A DNA stretch of 64,000 nucleotides from Circinella minor (lineage: Eukaryota > Mucoromycota > Mucoromycetes > Mucorales > Lichtheimiaceae). Shown here piece after piece: positions 12,052 to 25,600 of the stretch (the first letter of the stretch is position 1; each line of letters begins with the position of its first letter). The position numbers and the translations under genes are program-made. The DNA lies in contig JAEPRB010000178.1 in assembly GCA_016758965.1 (NCBI GenBank), positions 22,021 to 86,020 on the forward strand, in the 5' to 3' direction. The notes under the pieces are model-generated. The model did not search any database, was not told the origin of the DNA, and saw nothing but the letters and a program-made list of their open reading frames with translations.

Positions 12052-14344
12052 TTATATATTTGACAGATTCCTCCTTTTATATGTCTCTACCTCCTTTATT
12101 TGACATGGTAATGATTTCCTTTTGGTTTGATTATGTTGTTCATCTGGTAAGCTTGATTCTGTAATAAGTGATCGTAATACTTTATTCTATATAAAATATT
12201 CAAAGTTATTAATATTATATTATTTGGATTAAGGATGCCTTTTTTTTTGACATCATAAAATAAAGGAGAGAGCATAAAAAAAAGGGTAAGAAAAAGACAT
12301 AAAGGGAGAAAGGTTTTTTTTTTTTTTTTTTGGAGAAAAAGAAGTCAAATGAAAAAGGATATGATATATACATATACCATAATATTAAGAAATCTTACCT
12401 CAACTTGTAAATCATGTAATTGTGATTTTAATGTATTTAATTCTTCAGCTGAAGATTTCCAATGAACAATTTCTCGCCTTAATTCATTATTTTCATGCCA
12501 AAGTCGTTCCCAAGAAGGATCATGCCCTTTTCCTCCTCCGTTACTAGATGTGTTATTGTTACCATGGTTACTATCACTATTACTGTTGCTCGGATACCGA
12601 TTTGGTAAAGGTAAAGTTCTGTCATCGCGTCCTGGTGAGGATGATATCCAGCCATAATAGGGGGGAGGCGTTGAATGATGATGAGGATTAGGAGGAGGAG
12701 GCGTTGTTGTTGTTGTTGTTGCTACGGATGGTGTTAGAGGTGTTGCAGAGGTAGGAGAATGAGACATTGAAGAATCGCATACATTGCCGATAGTATCTTT
12801 CTCATGGTCCATATTCTCGGAATGAGGTTTTTGAATAGGCACGAGGTCCCTACTTTCCGAAACTGGTAGTCGAGAGAGTGCACTTGGTGAAGGGAGTAAA
12901 CTATCATGTACCCTTTTAGCCGAAGAAGAAGAAGAAGAAGAGGATGATGATGATGATGACGATGACGTTATATTACTAGTACTATGAGTAGGTAAGGGTT
13001 GTGGGGATGCTGCTGGCGTTGTCATTGAAGCAGCAGGATCATGTTGTTGATTATTGTTATTACCAGGCATTAAAGTAGGTGTAGTAGTAGTTGTGGAATC
13101 ATTAGAAGTAGAGATAGGATGGGGAATCATTGAATTATTTGTAGGTGGATATGGATATACTTCATTAGCAATAGGTTGTGTAGCTGGATGAGCGATATGA
13201 AGTTGAGGTATAATCGGTCGTTGACTATTATTGCTGTTATTATTACTAGTATGAGATGTTGTTGTAGCAGTAGTAGTAGTTGCTGATGATGTAAGTGATC
13301 CAATAGTTCTTCGACCCTGAACACGATGTACACTGCTACAAGCAGTACCACCTTCGGCACGACAATGCCGATTTAATGCATCTAAACGCGCAAAAGAACG
13401 ATGACAGATATTACAACTGTAAGGTCGTTCACCTGTGTGTAACTTGCGATGACGCTTTAAATCATGATGTCGCCTAAAATAATTTTTACAAATATCACAC
13501 TAAAAATATTTACAAACTAATCAGGTGAATTGTTCTTTTTTTTTTTTTTTGCTGAGAAACATACAAAGATGATACTCGCTGATACTAACTATACCGTTTT
13601 GTTGTTCTCTGTATCTTCCTCTCCCCCCAACTTTCTTCCTCTTCTCCCTCCCCCCAAAAAAATAACTCCCTGTATACTCTAATTACTTTTTTTGCTCCTC
13701 TCTTTTATTTTTATTCCCCTTTTCTTTTTAGGTCTCTTTTCCTACTTTCTTTTTATCCTCCTCCTCCTCTCCCCCCCCAAAAAAAAATTGCTATAAATAT
13801 CACTTGCCTGAAAAGGTCGTTCAGAAGAATGTGTGGTTAAGTGTGATTTGAGATTATGCGGTCTACTAAATGTCTGATTACAATGAGTACAAGCATATGG
13901 TTTATCGACTGGACGTGTTGAAGGTGTTTTTTCAGTAGATATTCGTCGTTGTTGTTCCTGTTGTTGTTGTTGAAAATGAATAGAAGATATTGACTGTTCC
14001 TCTGGTGATGCTATTGAATTTGATTTTGGTGTCATTGTTTTGATTGCATGAGTTGAAGGGAGTGGTGACACGGATGCTTCGATCGGACGTGAGAATGATA
14101 ATGATGATGATGGAAAAGCTGGAAAACTTGTTGCAGGTGTGACAGGTGTAGGTAAATAATCTTCATGATGATGATGGCGTTGTTGTTCTTGCTGTGGTTG
14201 ATATTGAAGTTTTTGAGTTTGTTTGTCATTTAAGAGAGCAGAAATGGAAGCGTCATGCCGGGGTACGGATGAACGGTGTTGCTGTGGCTGGTTTCCTTGT
14301 CGCGCAGAAGTTTCTTCAGGCGATGACACCCCTGATATCACCAT
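12052..14344 (-). CDS. Three-finger C2H2 transcription factor, Crz1-like finger arrangement
   Basis: Exons 14344-13808, 13499-12399 and 12186-12052 give 590 residues. Finger 1 (CTHCNQTFSRPHNLKSHLTT) ends exon 1. Finger 2 (CDICKNYFRRHHDLKRHRKL) opens exon 2. Finger 3 (CNICHRSFARLDALNRHC, then RAEGG) follows. The 'FARLDALNRH' third finger and the linkers resemble calcineurin-responsive Crz1/Prz1 factors, but I see no clear PxIxIT docking site, so that is a suggestion only. Intron 1 uses a GC donor (CAG/GCAAGT). Flanking regions are poly-Gln, poly-Ser and Thr/Pro-rich, as in activators. Near the C-terminus ERLWHENNELRREIVHWKSS predicts a coiled coil for dimerisation. The start is the first ATG after upstream stops. 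The upstream 11.6 kb has no gene, leaving room for a large control region. Confidence 0.85.
13500..13807 (-). other. GC-AG intron inside the zinc-finger array
   Basis: The donor reads CAG/GCAAGT and the acceptor TTTTTAG/TGT. Only this join restores the canonical SERPFQ-CDIC linker between fingers 1 and 2 in phase 0. GC donors with an otherwise perfect consensus are the usual form of GC-AG introns. The intron contains a C8 run and several pyrimidine tracts. Confidence 0.8.
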
Positions 14345-16369
14345 GCTTAATTTTTTATAGCAATGTAGTAAATTTCGTTATTACTTTCTTTTCCCTTTTT
14401 TGGGGGGGATGGATTTATAAGTTATAATTTGTTGCTTTGTAGTTATTTTTTCCCGTTAATTTTTCCGTTTGAATATATATACATGTATATATATATATAT
14501 TCGTTCGTTATAATTTTTTCTTATATATATAATATATTCGATTGGTAGTAAATTATATATATATCCTTTTTTTATACACGATAAATAAAAGAATAAAAAA
14601 AAAAAAGAGAGGAAGAGAGAGAAAGAAATAGTTTTTTTTTAACTAGTAAAAAAAAAAATGAAGTGGGAAATAAGAAAAAAAAAAAAAGAAGAGAGTTGTG
14701 TTTTTTAGGAAGGACAACTCAGCTTTTATATATAATTTGTGTTGATGAAATATAAAATTGGTGTAATTCAAAGATATGGGAAAAGAGTGAGGCTAAAAAA
14801 AAAAAAAAAAAAAGTCGTATTATATTTATATGTCCCTGGGGGAGAATAAACGAAAGATATGGGATGTTATTACAAGTCAATAAAGAAAAGTAAAAGTAGA
14901 AGAAGAAAAGGGAGAGAAAGAGAGAAGGAAGACGTTGATGTATGTTAGAAGTTTGTGAGGGAGAAGAAAGGGATAAAGAAGGATTCGAATTATTAAAATG
15001 TAAAAGTAAAAGTAAAAAAGAGAAGAAACTGGGGAAAAAGAGCAAAAAAAGAAAAGGAGTTCTACTTTAACTATTATTAGGATGAATTGAATGAATTGTG
15101 TGGTATTATGGGTATGTATGTGTGTGTGTGTGTGTGTGTGTGCGTGTGTTTGCGGTGCACACATTATCTATAATATATACACATCATCATCAACCACCCA
15201 TTTTAAGTTTAAAGGACTCTTAAAAAAGAAACAACTTTTTATAGTTAATGAGCCACTCACGGCTTGGCATTTTTTTTTTTCCAACCAAACTTGTGTGACA
15301 CAAATGGCTCGTGTCACACATATAATTAACATTTTACTTTTTGCACTCACCCACCTATAAAATTATTTATTTGTTTTTGTTTTTTTATGTTGTGTGTGTG
15401 GCGCCTCTCTCTCTCTTTTCTTTGATGTTTGAGTTATTTCGATTTCAATCAATTTCCATTTTTAGAAACCTGTTCTCTATTAACTTTATTTAGTAAGGAT
15501 TTTTTTTTTTTTGCTGAGCCCTTTTTTTTTATATATATATATATAAATAAATAAAAATAATATATAATTAAAGAAATGACACGTTTATATGTTACTCGTG
15601 GTTTTTTTTTTTTTTTTTTGATATATTTTCTGCATAATGTGGCTCGTATATAAAGATTATTCAAAATATAAAATAAATTTATTCAGTTAAATGTATTAGA
15701 AGACAGGTGATTTTTATTATCACTATTATTGATGGAATTTCCATAATATTCTTTTCTACTGCATATAATTTTATGAAATTCACCCTCTATTAAACTTTTA
15801 TAAATTATTTTATATAAAAGATGATAAAACCATTTAGTATAGATTATATGTAACTTTAATACATATTATTATTTTTAAACGATATATAAATGATAAGTTA
15901 ATAATGATAATGGAAAGTTAATAAAATTTCGTGTCACTCGAAAATTAACTTAATAAAAGAAAAATGATGTCTGTGTCTCACCTATTTCTGTTTTTGTTTG
16001 TACTGATATAAAAATAGAATTTAATAAAACAATTGTTTTTTCTGCTTCTTCCCCTTCCAAAAAAAAATAATTCTAGATTTTTTTTCTTCTTAATAAACGG
16101 AAACTTTTTGTGAAAAAAGAAATATTTAAGAAGCTTTTTTTTTTTTTTGGTATCTAGTACAGCTAGTTATTCCTGCTTCTTCTTTATTCCTTTGCATTTG
16201 TATGATATAAATGCATTTTTGTATACTATTATCATTTGAGACCCGGGAAAATTAATAAACTCTCGAATCGCAACCTTATTAATTAATCAATTGAGTCTTA
16301 TTATTAATCCGTATAAAAAAAACACAGTACATTCTTTTTTAAAAAAACAGGATTTCTAACTTGTTATGA
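14345..16369. other. Upstream region of the zinc-finger gene, no gene seen
   Basis: AT-rich sequence with long T, A and GA runs and a TG microsatellite at about 15118-15142. Open frames here are translations of simple repeats and lack splice partners or conserved motifs. It may hold promoter and 5' leader of the divergent zinc-finger gene. Confidence 0.5.
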
Positions 16370-17104
16370 TACAATGGAACTCCCGTTAACTTCAAATTCA
16401 TTACCTCTCGCTAATTGCACCGAAAATGAGGAAATGGAGAAATACTGATGTTACGTATTTTTATTTCTTCCATTTTTCAATAGAATTAAAGAAATTGGAA
16501 ACATTATGGGATCATCTATATTACTCTGTAGATATATTCCCATTCAGGGAAAAAAAACAAAGAGTATAAGAATCTTTGTTGATTACTGTCATTTGAATAG
16601 TAAATAGTAGAAAAAAGGAAAGGTATGATAGAATGTAAATATATATATCACTTATTACAAGGTAAAGTGTTTATTTGTATATGACATTTAATTTCTTGCG
16701 AGATTATAAAAAGTTGCATTGATATATATCAACAACTTATGACAGTGTACATATTTTTTTACAATGCTTTAAAAAAAGTCACATAGATTTACTTGGGTTA
16801 GTAATTTGTAATAGAGAGTCTAACAAAGGTGATAGTATCATCACACAATCAGTAGAAATACGTATTATAATATACATAATGTAAAGTATAGAATATGTAT
16901 GGAATCTATCTCTAGATATTTACTAATGTATTTTATTTGTCATGATAAAAAAAAATATTTAATAGCGATCTACTTCTTCGCTTTTGTTTGATATAACATT
17001 ATCATTGATCTACCCTAGTAATTAGTAGAAAATTTCACATTTTTTTTTTCATAGAAAAGAAAATAAAAGTGTAACTTTAAAATTAACAGGGGTTCCACAC
17101 AGTA
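16370..17104. mobile_element. Possible decayed pogo-like inverted-repeat element
   Basis: The left end reads TACAATGGAACTCCCGTTAA. The right end, on the other strand, reads TACTGTGTGGAACCCCTGTT followed by AATTTTAAAG. Both share GGAAC.CC.GTTAA.TT, the style of Tigger/pogo ends, and both start at TA. The 730-bp interior has no transposase frame. The two ends differ at several positions, so this is tentative. Confidence 0.4.
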
Positions 17105-19180
17105 TTGTTATTATTACTTATTAACCGCCTTTCTCCAACCTCTCTCGCTCTACCATATTAGTGAAGAGACAAAGATCGGGAGCACCAAATATACAGGGAA
17201 AATAGAATACTCGCTTTTTTGCATGACAATAAATATGTAAAGAAAATTGATCGGACCTGACTGTGGGAATATTCTTTTTTCAGTTCAATTCTTATTCAAA
17301 AATCATTCCAGATAAATTCACATATTGGACACAAATCTATAGTCATCTGTTTTATTGCTTGATGTTTACGAAATCTTCTTTATTAATCAATGATTTAATA
17401 AAAAAAATATTAAGAATAGTATTATAACAGTATTCGTTTTTTTTACCTGCAACAAGCCAAGTAATAACAAATAGTGTTCAAGTAAAATGAGTATACGTAA
17501 ACCCATTTCTTTTTCTAATACTATACATACGTATCAGAAAAGAAGAAAAGATTATACTATTCAGTCTTGATTTTAGCAACAGCTAGAATAAAAAAAACCA
17601 TCAAGTTAACTAATCATTCTTCTATTGCCACACATCGTCAATTTATGGAGTAATACGGAGGAATTGTATAGCAGGGGACACCCCTTCTTTTAAAAGGTTA
17701 TTCACATGTTTATTTTTATCAATGAATAACTAATCCCCCCCCCCTTTTTTTTTTGTGTTTAACAGGTCAAATGATAAATTTCTTGATTCCCAGTTATAAT
17801 ACCATATATGATAGAATGATGTTTGATATTTTGTACGTAATAGTAATCATATCGTTTATCGCTGTATATCACGCATGATGCGCTATAGTATAAGAATTTA
17901 TTGATGAATTTCGGCTAAATAAGGAGTAAAAATGGACTGCATTCAAATGAAGCTAAATTTATTTTATAAACAGATCTATTTTTTTCATAAACTATTTTAG
18001 AAACTGAATATTCATATTCAATGTTATATCAGTCAGTTCCAAGTTCTTTACGTATTATTTGGAAAAAATTGGTATAGAAAAAAGAAAAGGGGCGTAGGTA
18101 CATTATATGAAACAGTAGGAAGTAAAAAAAAATAGTTGGGAATAAGTTCAGTTTTTTCTTAAAAAAATTAAAAAACCTAATATTTACATGGACATAAAAG
18201 TATTGGGAAATCCATTGGAAGTTTTGAAAACAGTTAAAGGAACTGCTTTTTTTTTTAGGTTGCTTGATACTTGTAGAAAAGTACATGAAGCTTATTGAAA
18301 AAGGTTTTCACTGGATATGTATACATGTATATATATTTTGTCGTACTCAATTTGTTATTGGTTCGTTTTTTACAGACCCTTCGCGATACTTTGGCTAAAT
18401 GATTTGACCATTGGGATCCTTTCCGTATGTTTATGCATCAAGGGTTTACAATAGGCTATATGAAATTTAATAATGATAGAGAATGACTGGATACTCGAGT
18501 AAGTAATAAGCAAAAAAAAACAGAAGCAAATACGCATCTAAGTGCTAATACTAATGCCTGATGGATATAAAATATAGGCATCATCTACAGAAGACCAATT
18601 CAAAATAGTATTTCACAGACAAAGATTCTGAAGCATTATCTGATGAGGAAGTAATTTTTTTTCTCGAATTATCTTACTTTTGGCATTATGAGAAAACATC
18701 TAATGGTGCGTACGTCAATAAATTATGCTAAAAAAACCATGTATTGGTTTTAGTAGTAATGGTGACCAAATAAACTAATAATAGTTTTTATGATTTTGAT
18801 GTATATATGGATGCGGTCAAATAGAATAAGGGTTTGCAAATGTTGGTAAGATTTTAAATTTTTATGTTGATAAAGCTGAAGATATCTGTTCAGTTCATAA
18901 ACTACTGATTGCCTAGTTTTCTTTTTTATGTATTATATTATTTTATACAGTAATAAATAGATGGAAACTGTAAATGGACAATATATTTTATCACTCCAGC
19001 AACAATAACAAGAGAAGTACTATTTTTTTTTTTGTGTCCTATTTGTTTCCCCCTTAACGTTTTTTCTTTTTTTCTAACCATATATGTTTAATTATGTTTT
19101 TTTTTTTATATCTGGTACGTACAAATAATATTGCAAAAGACAAATGACAAAAGACAAATTATGACGGCGGGATCAAACGA
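17105..19180. other. Gene-free AT-rich stretch
   Basis: No supported gene. A short open run near 18610-18730 (plus strand, YFTDKDSEALSDEEVIFFLE) could be a relic but has no partner exons. Poly-C/T at 17731-17755, plus several TACGTA hexamers. Confidence 0.45.
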
Positions 19181-19660
19181 TGAATTTCAGTTATGGTTAA
19201 CAACTACTCCAGATGATACCTTTATTAACCATTGTGCCTTTTTTCTTTATCTCTAGAAATCTTAAAAGTGAGCTCTTTACATGGCTTTTTTTTTTTTATT
19301 CTCGAGTGAGGTATTGTTCTTGTGACTTACCTTGCGCATTGCCTTTTTAAAACTCTTCCACATGCCTCACAATAATCAATATTGAACCAATTTGAAGTTG
19401 TTGATTGATTATAACCGTAATTTGTCGTCTGGACGAGATAGCACCAAAAGGACTGACAGCGACGACAAAATCAATACGGTACAACAGTTGCCTTTCACAG
19501 ATCATTGTATCTGTCATAAATGAACTCTTTTCTATTTTCTAATAGTGAAGTGGCTAATGATCCAGGTAGAGAGATTGGGGAGGTTGAGTCCTGACACAAT
19601 GTCACCTCCACGTTGGTAGTGACTCCACGTTGGTAGTGACTCGTCCACGTAACTTATTTT
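19181..19660. other. Less AT-rich patch with coding-like frames and a 17-bp tandem repeat
   Basis: On the minus strand a frame running from ~19473 down to 19331 reads SFWCYLVQTTNYGYNQ... and YCEACGRVLKRQCAR, ending at a consensus donor AAG/GTAAGT. A second minus frame over the same bases (LLYRIDFVVAVSPFGAISSR) is also open from an ATG near 19500. Both cannot be real. TCCACGTTGGTAGTGAC occurs twice in tandem at 19607-19640. I cannot assign a gene. Confidence 0.35.
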
Positions 19661-22600
19661 TTTTTAAAAAAAAAGAAGAAATTGCGGCCAAGAGCATTGT
19701 AATTTTTATTATCAATGTTCGTCTTACTATGTTACTACGTATGACTATTTAAATCAAAAAAAAATCAAGAGTGAATACCAATGTCTAATGTATTTATTTT
19801 ATCTTTAGTATGTAACAGTGATTAACTTATTTAATTAAGAAGTAATCCATTTTGTGAGCCATTATATGATAATACTTTTTCTTGGAATAGTTTTTTTTTT
19901 GTATTTTTTTATTATTATTATAATAATAATAAATAAATCGGTTTTTCTCTATACATAGCACAGTTATAAAATTTTGAGGCTACATTCGTATTGATTTAAT
20001 TACTATAAGCAAGTACGTAGTTTATAATACACTAGTAATCATAAGAAAGTGTGATAAGAAAAAAATAGCACTAGTGATACGTAAACAAAAACGATTGTTA
20101 TACTGAGTTGTGTTATGAATATTACAATATATTATCATAATTAATATTTAATATAAAGGTTTTTTTAAGTAATGTGTGTTTGAATAATAGTGGAGATCTC
20201 ATGGTATTTTTCATTGGTGTAACTGTGTTCTGCTGTCTACCATTACAAAGTACATATATATATTATACAGTAGCTCTAACGCGAAATAATTAGTATTTAA
20301 TTTATTAATGATAATTTACTATATTGTTGATTACAATAAAATGAATACCAAAAATTTAAACTTTCAAATTTACTACGTAAAGCCAAAACAATGGCATGTA
20401 TTATATTGTGTCACTGAAATCGATAAATATGTATAGTACTGTCATATAGGTGAATTTAAAAGTTTATATCATATATATATATGAACCTTCACAATAAAGT
20501 ATAAATGTACTGTCTGAGGCGAGTCATGAAATAGAACATAGCCTCAAGCATCACAATCACCTATTCTTTCCAATAGTGGTGAAATTCAGTCTTCTGTTAT
20601 TGGTAAAATAAATATCGTCTCTTCGCAAAAAAAAAGAAACTGGAATAACTTTCTTTTTTTTTCTTTGTAAAGTTATATTAATAATATTTCATACAATTAA
20701 AATTATTTTTAAGAAGCTGCAATATGCATTGAATAAGTACATATATTCACTGTTACCAAAATGAGGCCACATTTTTTTTTTTAAAAAAAAAAAATTCCTT
20801 GTGTTGTAACAGATTTGTTATCCTTGCTGCAAAATTCAAAATTCTTTTCACAAAAATATGCGCGGAAATTGTAAAAAGAATACGTATAAAAAAAGCAAAA
20901 TAATACAATGTTACAATGTATAACGAATCATTATAGAAATTCAGCGCGTACGTAGATTTAGCAGTTCCGGAAGTAGAATACTTATTAGTTGTCTACTGTA
21001 TATATATATATATTATCAGCAAATATAATAAATTATACTCTATATATGAGAGGTTTCAAAAAGCAAAAAGTTCATTGTCTTTAATAAAGCATTATTAATA
21101 TTAGATTATGATATAAACTTGTAGCTAGGTTACTTATCTTTTAGTATGACATCTGCAAGTCATAACTTCAATGATTGGTTAATAAAGAATTATCATGTCT
21201 AGCAATGATGAAACTAAACTTTATGTAATGTCTGTATTTCCCATACGTGACTCTCCCGTTAGTCATCATCTTCTATTAGTATTATTATTATTACTACGTA
21301 AGAACGAATAGTTTGCCGCTTGTTAGACCCCTTTTTTATCATCTTCTTATATTACTAGTATAATATAACCCGTTAAATTCAACCGATGATGGTTTTAGTA
21401 AGCATTGTATTTTATTTATCGAGGTTGATTTTGTTAGAGTACTCAAATTTAGTATTCTTGCGTACAATATATAATATATATACAATAAACATCTCAAAAG
21501 ATTTATGACTATCTTATTTCCTTTTCCCTCCCTCAAGACACTCTATAGCTAGTTATTCAGTATACAGGCTCAATATTAACAATGTATTTAATATATGTAT
21601 GCAATCTATTATCCACTATATGGAATACACAAACTTTTTTTATCTTGGTGCTTTAGGTAAAACTTATAAGAAATTCTTTACTACAAATAATTAGATGCCA
21701 AGAAACAAACATTTTATCATTTGATAAAATGTGTCCAAAATGCATGTCTGGACTTGCACAGATTTTTTTTGAAGGGGGGGTGGATGAAGGTGGACAAGGT
21801 GTTTTATTTAGTATATCATGCGTCATTTATTTTTCTCGCTCTATATTTAGTACATTAGGTAGAAGAGTAAAACCCGATGCATATAGGACCCACAGCAAAT
21901 ATTTTTTTATAGCTACATGTTTGTTTATTATTTGTACATTATACAGTACGTTGTACCCCATAGCTTAAGACTTAATTTGGGGAGTGGAGATGGAGGGGGG
22001 GATGACTTGGCTATTTTTTCCTCTCGACTTGCGTCCATGCAGGTTTTCTTGATTTATTTTAATATATAAAGCTCATTGTCATAAATTAGCACTCTGATAA
22101 TGAGCAAACGAATGGCACATTCATGTAGATTCTAAAAATAAAAGTTAGCGCTTGATTTAATTATAAGGATAATAATAATAAATCAATTTGGTTATAAATA
22201 AAAATTTCTAAAAAAAAAAAGAACAATAGGTGGTGATGATTACAAAAGAATACCCATTCTAATTATTTTTATAAAATAATGACATACAAATATAGCAATT
22301 GAAAATATACACATACACATACACATACACCACGCGATATATACTTTTATTGGAAGATTCCGAGTTTGTTGATATTCTTTTTTTAATAGAGCATCAAGTG
22401 GCGGAGGTAATATGGTTAATTCCCAAGTTCATTTTCTTGGCAAAAAAAAAAAAAAAAGAACTTCACAAAAAGAAGGAGAGAAAGAAAAAAAAACCATACG
22501 TATTAGATTTTATATATCAGTATTTAGTTATTATTATACTATGTACGTATAATGGAATATAATGAGATCGTTTTTTCATCTTGTTTTTTTTAAAAAAAAA

Positions 22601-25600
22601 GCTTTAATAAAAATAACACATTCAAAATATTTAATTTTGGGGTCAACAGGTATAAAAAGTTCTAGATCAAAAGAAATGTATTTTATTATGTTTTATACAA
22701 TAATTATATCAACTCGGAGCTAGCTTTAATAATTATAATATATGCAATAACGGCAATAGCAATAACAAAAAGAAAAACAACATCGTGTCAATGCATGTAT
22801 ATTTTTTTTTACTGTACTTATTTGGAAAAGCTTATATGCATGCAAAAGTAAACTAAAGCAAAGGACAGAAGTCTTGTTGTTTATATTTGATAAATAGTCG
22901 AGTAAAAAAAAAGGTCTTATCCTTTTTACTTAAACGGATGCAAATCAAGCATTTTATTGAATTGTGCATGCATCCTTAAATAATGCTTGTTCCGCTTCTC
23001 AGCTTACTAACTTGCATACACCACTTATGTATATATATCGGGACGTATGCGATTTAGATAATGCATTACTTACATACAGCCGATGTAACATTTATAGAAA
23101 TAACAAATGTTGTTAAATGTGACATATGATATAGTTTATACATATACATTGTTAATACCCGTCATATTTGTGAAACCATAAACATCCACATCAATTTTTC
23201 TTCTTCTTCTTTGTTGTTGCTATCATCGTGTTTTAAAAGATCGGGGGGGGGGATAAAGTATAATTTAGGGTCATCTGTTTATGCAAGTTTTTCTTTTTTC
23301 TTCTTCTCCTTCTTGTGATACCATGATACAATAACCAATAATGTTATTATATACACTGTTAGAAATATGTATATTAAAATTCACCAGGAGAAGATTTGAG
23401 GGATGAGAGAATAAGAGAGCAAGGCTGAAGAAGATAGGAGAAAGTTGAGCATATACGTATATATATATATATATATATTTACCTTACATGACGACAATGA
23501 TTTTATTTTAGTTTCATATATATAATGAGAGAGAGAGAGCGAGTTAGGTCATCATCATAGCCTTATTCTTCACATGCTTGCAGCTTCTGTTTTTTTATAG
23601 CTGCCACCCATCGATGCAAGTTCCGCCACAAATAATAATAGCCAGCATAATATATATGACATTATGTAAAGTAATTATGTACTTGTTAATAACATTACGT
23701 AAAAAAACTGTATACCACAATATCAAATATGTAATGTCATATATTCTATTATTATTATAGCACATGAAAAAGAAAAAGAAGAACAAAATACGTACAGATC
23801 ATCAAAAAGTAATGTTTCTTTTGTTTATCGAATACGTAATACGTAATAATGATAATAATAATAATAAATTGACCTTGTTTGTTGTAATCAATAAATTGGG
23901 TAACATTAGCAACATATTACAGAAAATAACACCATATGAAATTTATAGGGAGGCAGTTTATTTTATGTAAATATAAATGTAGTTATTTAAAGAAAGATAA
24001 AACAAACAAACAATAATGTAATATATTATTCAAATTTATATATATAAAATATATGTAGTTGTAATTTATGTATGTGTATATAATATGTATGTATGTATGT
24101 TATTGTTTGAAATAATGGTAGGTGTATTATAATGAAAAGATCGGGGGGCGGGGAATAATAATAATTGATATAATTGTAAGCAAAGAAAATCAAAGAGAAA
24201 GAGAGAGAAAGAAAGAAACTACTACAAATAATAACCAGTCCATGAAGAAGAAAACAAATGTTGCCAAATAATATTAATAATTTGAGTGTATGTTGAATGA
24301 ATAAAGTGTGTGTATATAGTTATCTGTATATATGTGTGTGAGTATGCATTTTTTTTTTTAATTGCAAATTCACATTTATCTTTCAGATATTATATATGAT
24401 TTCTTTTTTTTTTTTATCAACAATAATAGAATCATCATTCTGGATTAAGTATCCATGTTGAAAGAAAAAGAAAATTGCTGTGCTAGGTGAAGAAAAAAAG
24501 AAAGGCAAATTGATGAAGATTGTACATACATGTAAAAGTTGATAGGAGAAGAGGATGAATTGTGATTAGTTGGAAAGAATAAAATAAAATAAAAAAAGCA
24601 CAGAGAGAGATTGGAAAATCAGTATAGTTTGGAATATGAAATGTCATTTTATGGCCTTTTTGAACTATGTACAACACATTTTTATGTAATATCTAAAATA
24701 TTAAAAAGAAAAGTAAAAGTATATTAGTATTAGTCATGAAAAAACAGGGTCATTATTTTTCTCTTTATTTTCGTTTTTACACAATGTATACCCTTGTTTT
24801 TCTTTTTAAAAGAAAAAAAAAAACCTCTTTCTTTTCTTTTCTATTAAAACAAAAAGGAAAAAAAAAACCCTCCACAACACCCCTCCCACACATCCAAAAA
24901 AAAAAAAAAAAAAATAATTTGTATTTCTTTTGTTTCTATGCAACCAAAATACGGTTGTTTTCCGAAAGAAAAAAAAATAAACCCATTCTATATTTTTTTT
25001 TTATTATTATTAACCCCTCCCCCCCCTTCTTTTCCTCTCTCCATTGTAGATAGATTATATTATATTATGTTATTAACTTACATATTATATATGTATATAA
25101 ACTCATAGTTTATTTAATTAAGATGAATGATTTCCAATCCTTTTCTAATTTTATTACTGCAAATGGATGATTCTATAAAAAAGGGGGGGGAGAGGGGTTT
25201 ACAAAATTTTCTTGTGTATAATCCGTTTTACCGTTACACAGAATAACAATAAAGAGTAAGATAAAAATGGGGAAAAATACTGATTGAACAAAAAGGTGGT
25301 TTCTTGGCGTTTTTATCAAAACCTATGACATTCCATTTTTTGCATTGTTTTACAATGGACAATTTTTAATGCATCTCCCCCCCACACACACACACCTCCT
25401 CATTTTTTGTGTAAGGTAATACGTACCGAAAAGAATCTTTGTTTCTAATGGATAACCTAGAGATAGATTTGGAAAGTTTCTATATCTTAAGATTGATTAG
25501 GTCATCAATCAATAATTGTACATGTAACTTTTTGTTGTTGTTAATATTATTACGTGATAATACATATAGTATATAAATAATAAACAATAAGAACACGTTG

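Noticed and set aside
14719..15164. Overlapping Ser/Phe/Leu/His-rich minus frames
   Set aside because: Translations of GA, TG and poly-A repeats in the zinc-finger upstream region.
16376..16448. Short ATG frame MELPLTSNSLPLANCTEN
   Set aside because: It lies in what looks like the terminal repeat of a pogo-like element and ends after about 23 codons.
21729..21968. Plus frame starting MCPKCMSGLAQ with a CxxC
   Set aside because: It soon becomes Phe/Ile-rich with no second metal site and spans a G7 tract; judged chance.
24736..25053. 105-codon Phe/Lys-rich plus frame
   Set aside because: It is built from T and A homopolymers and CCC tracts; composition matches simple sequence, not protein.
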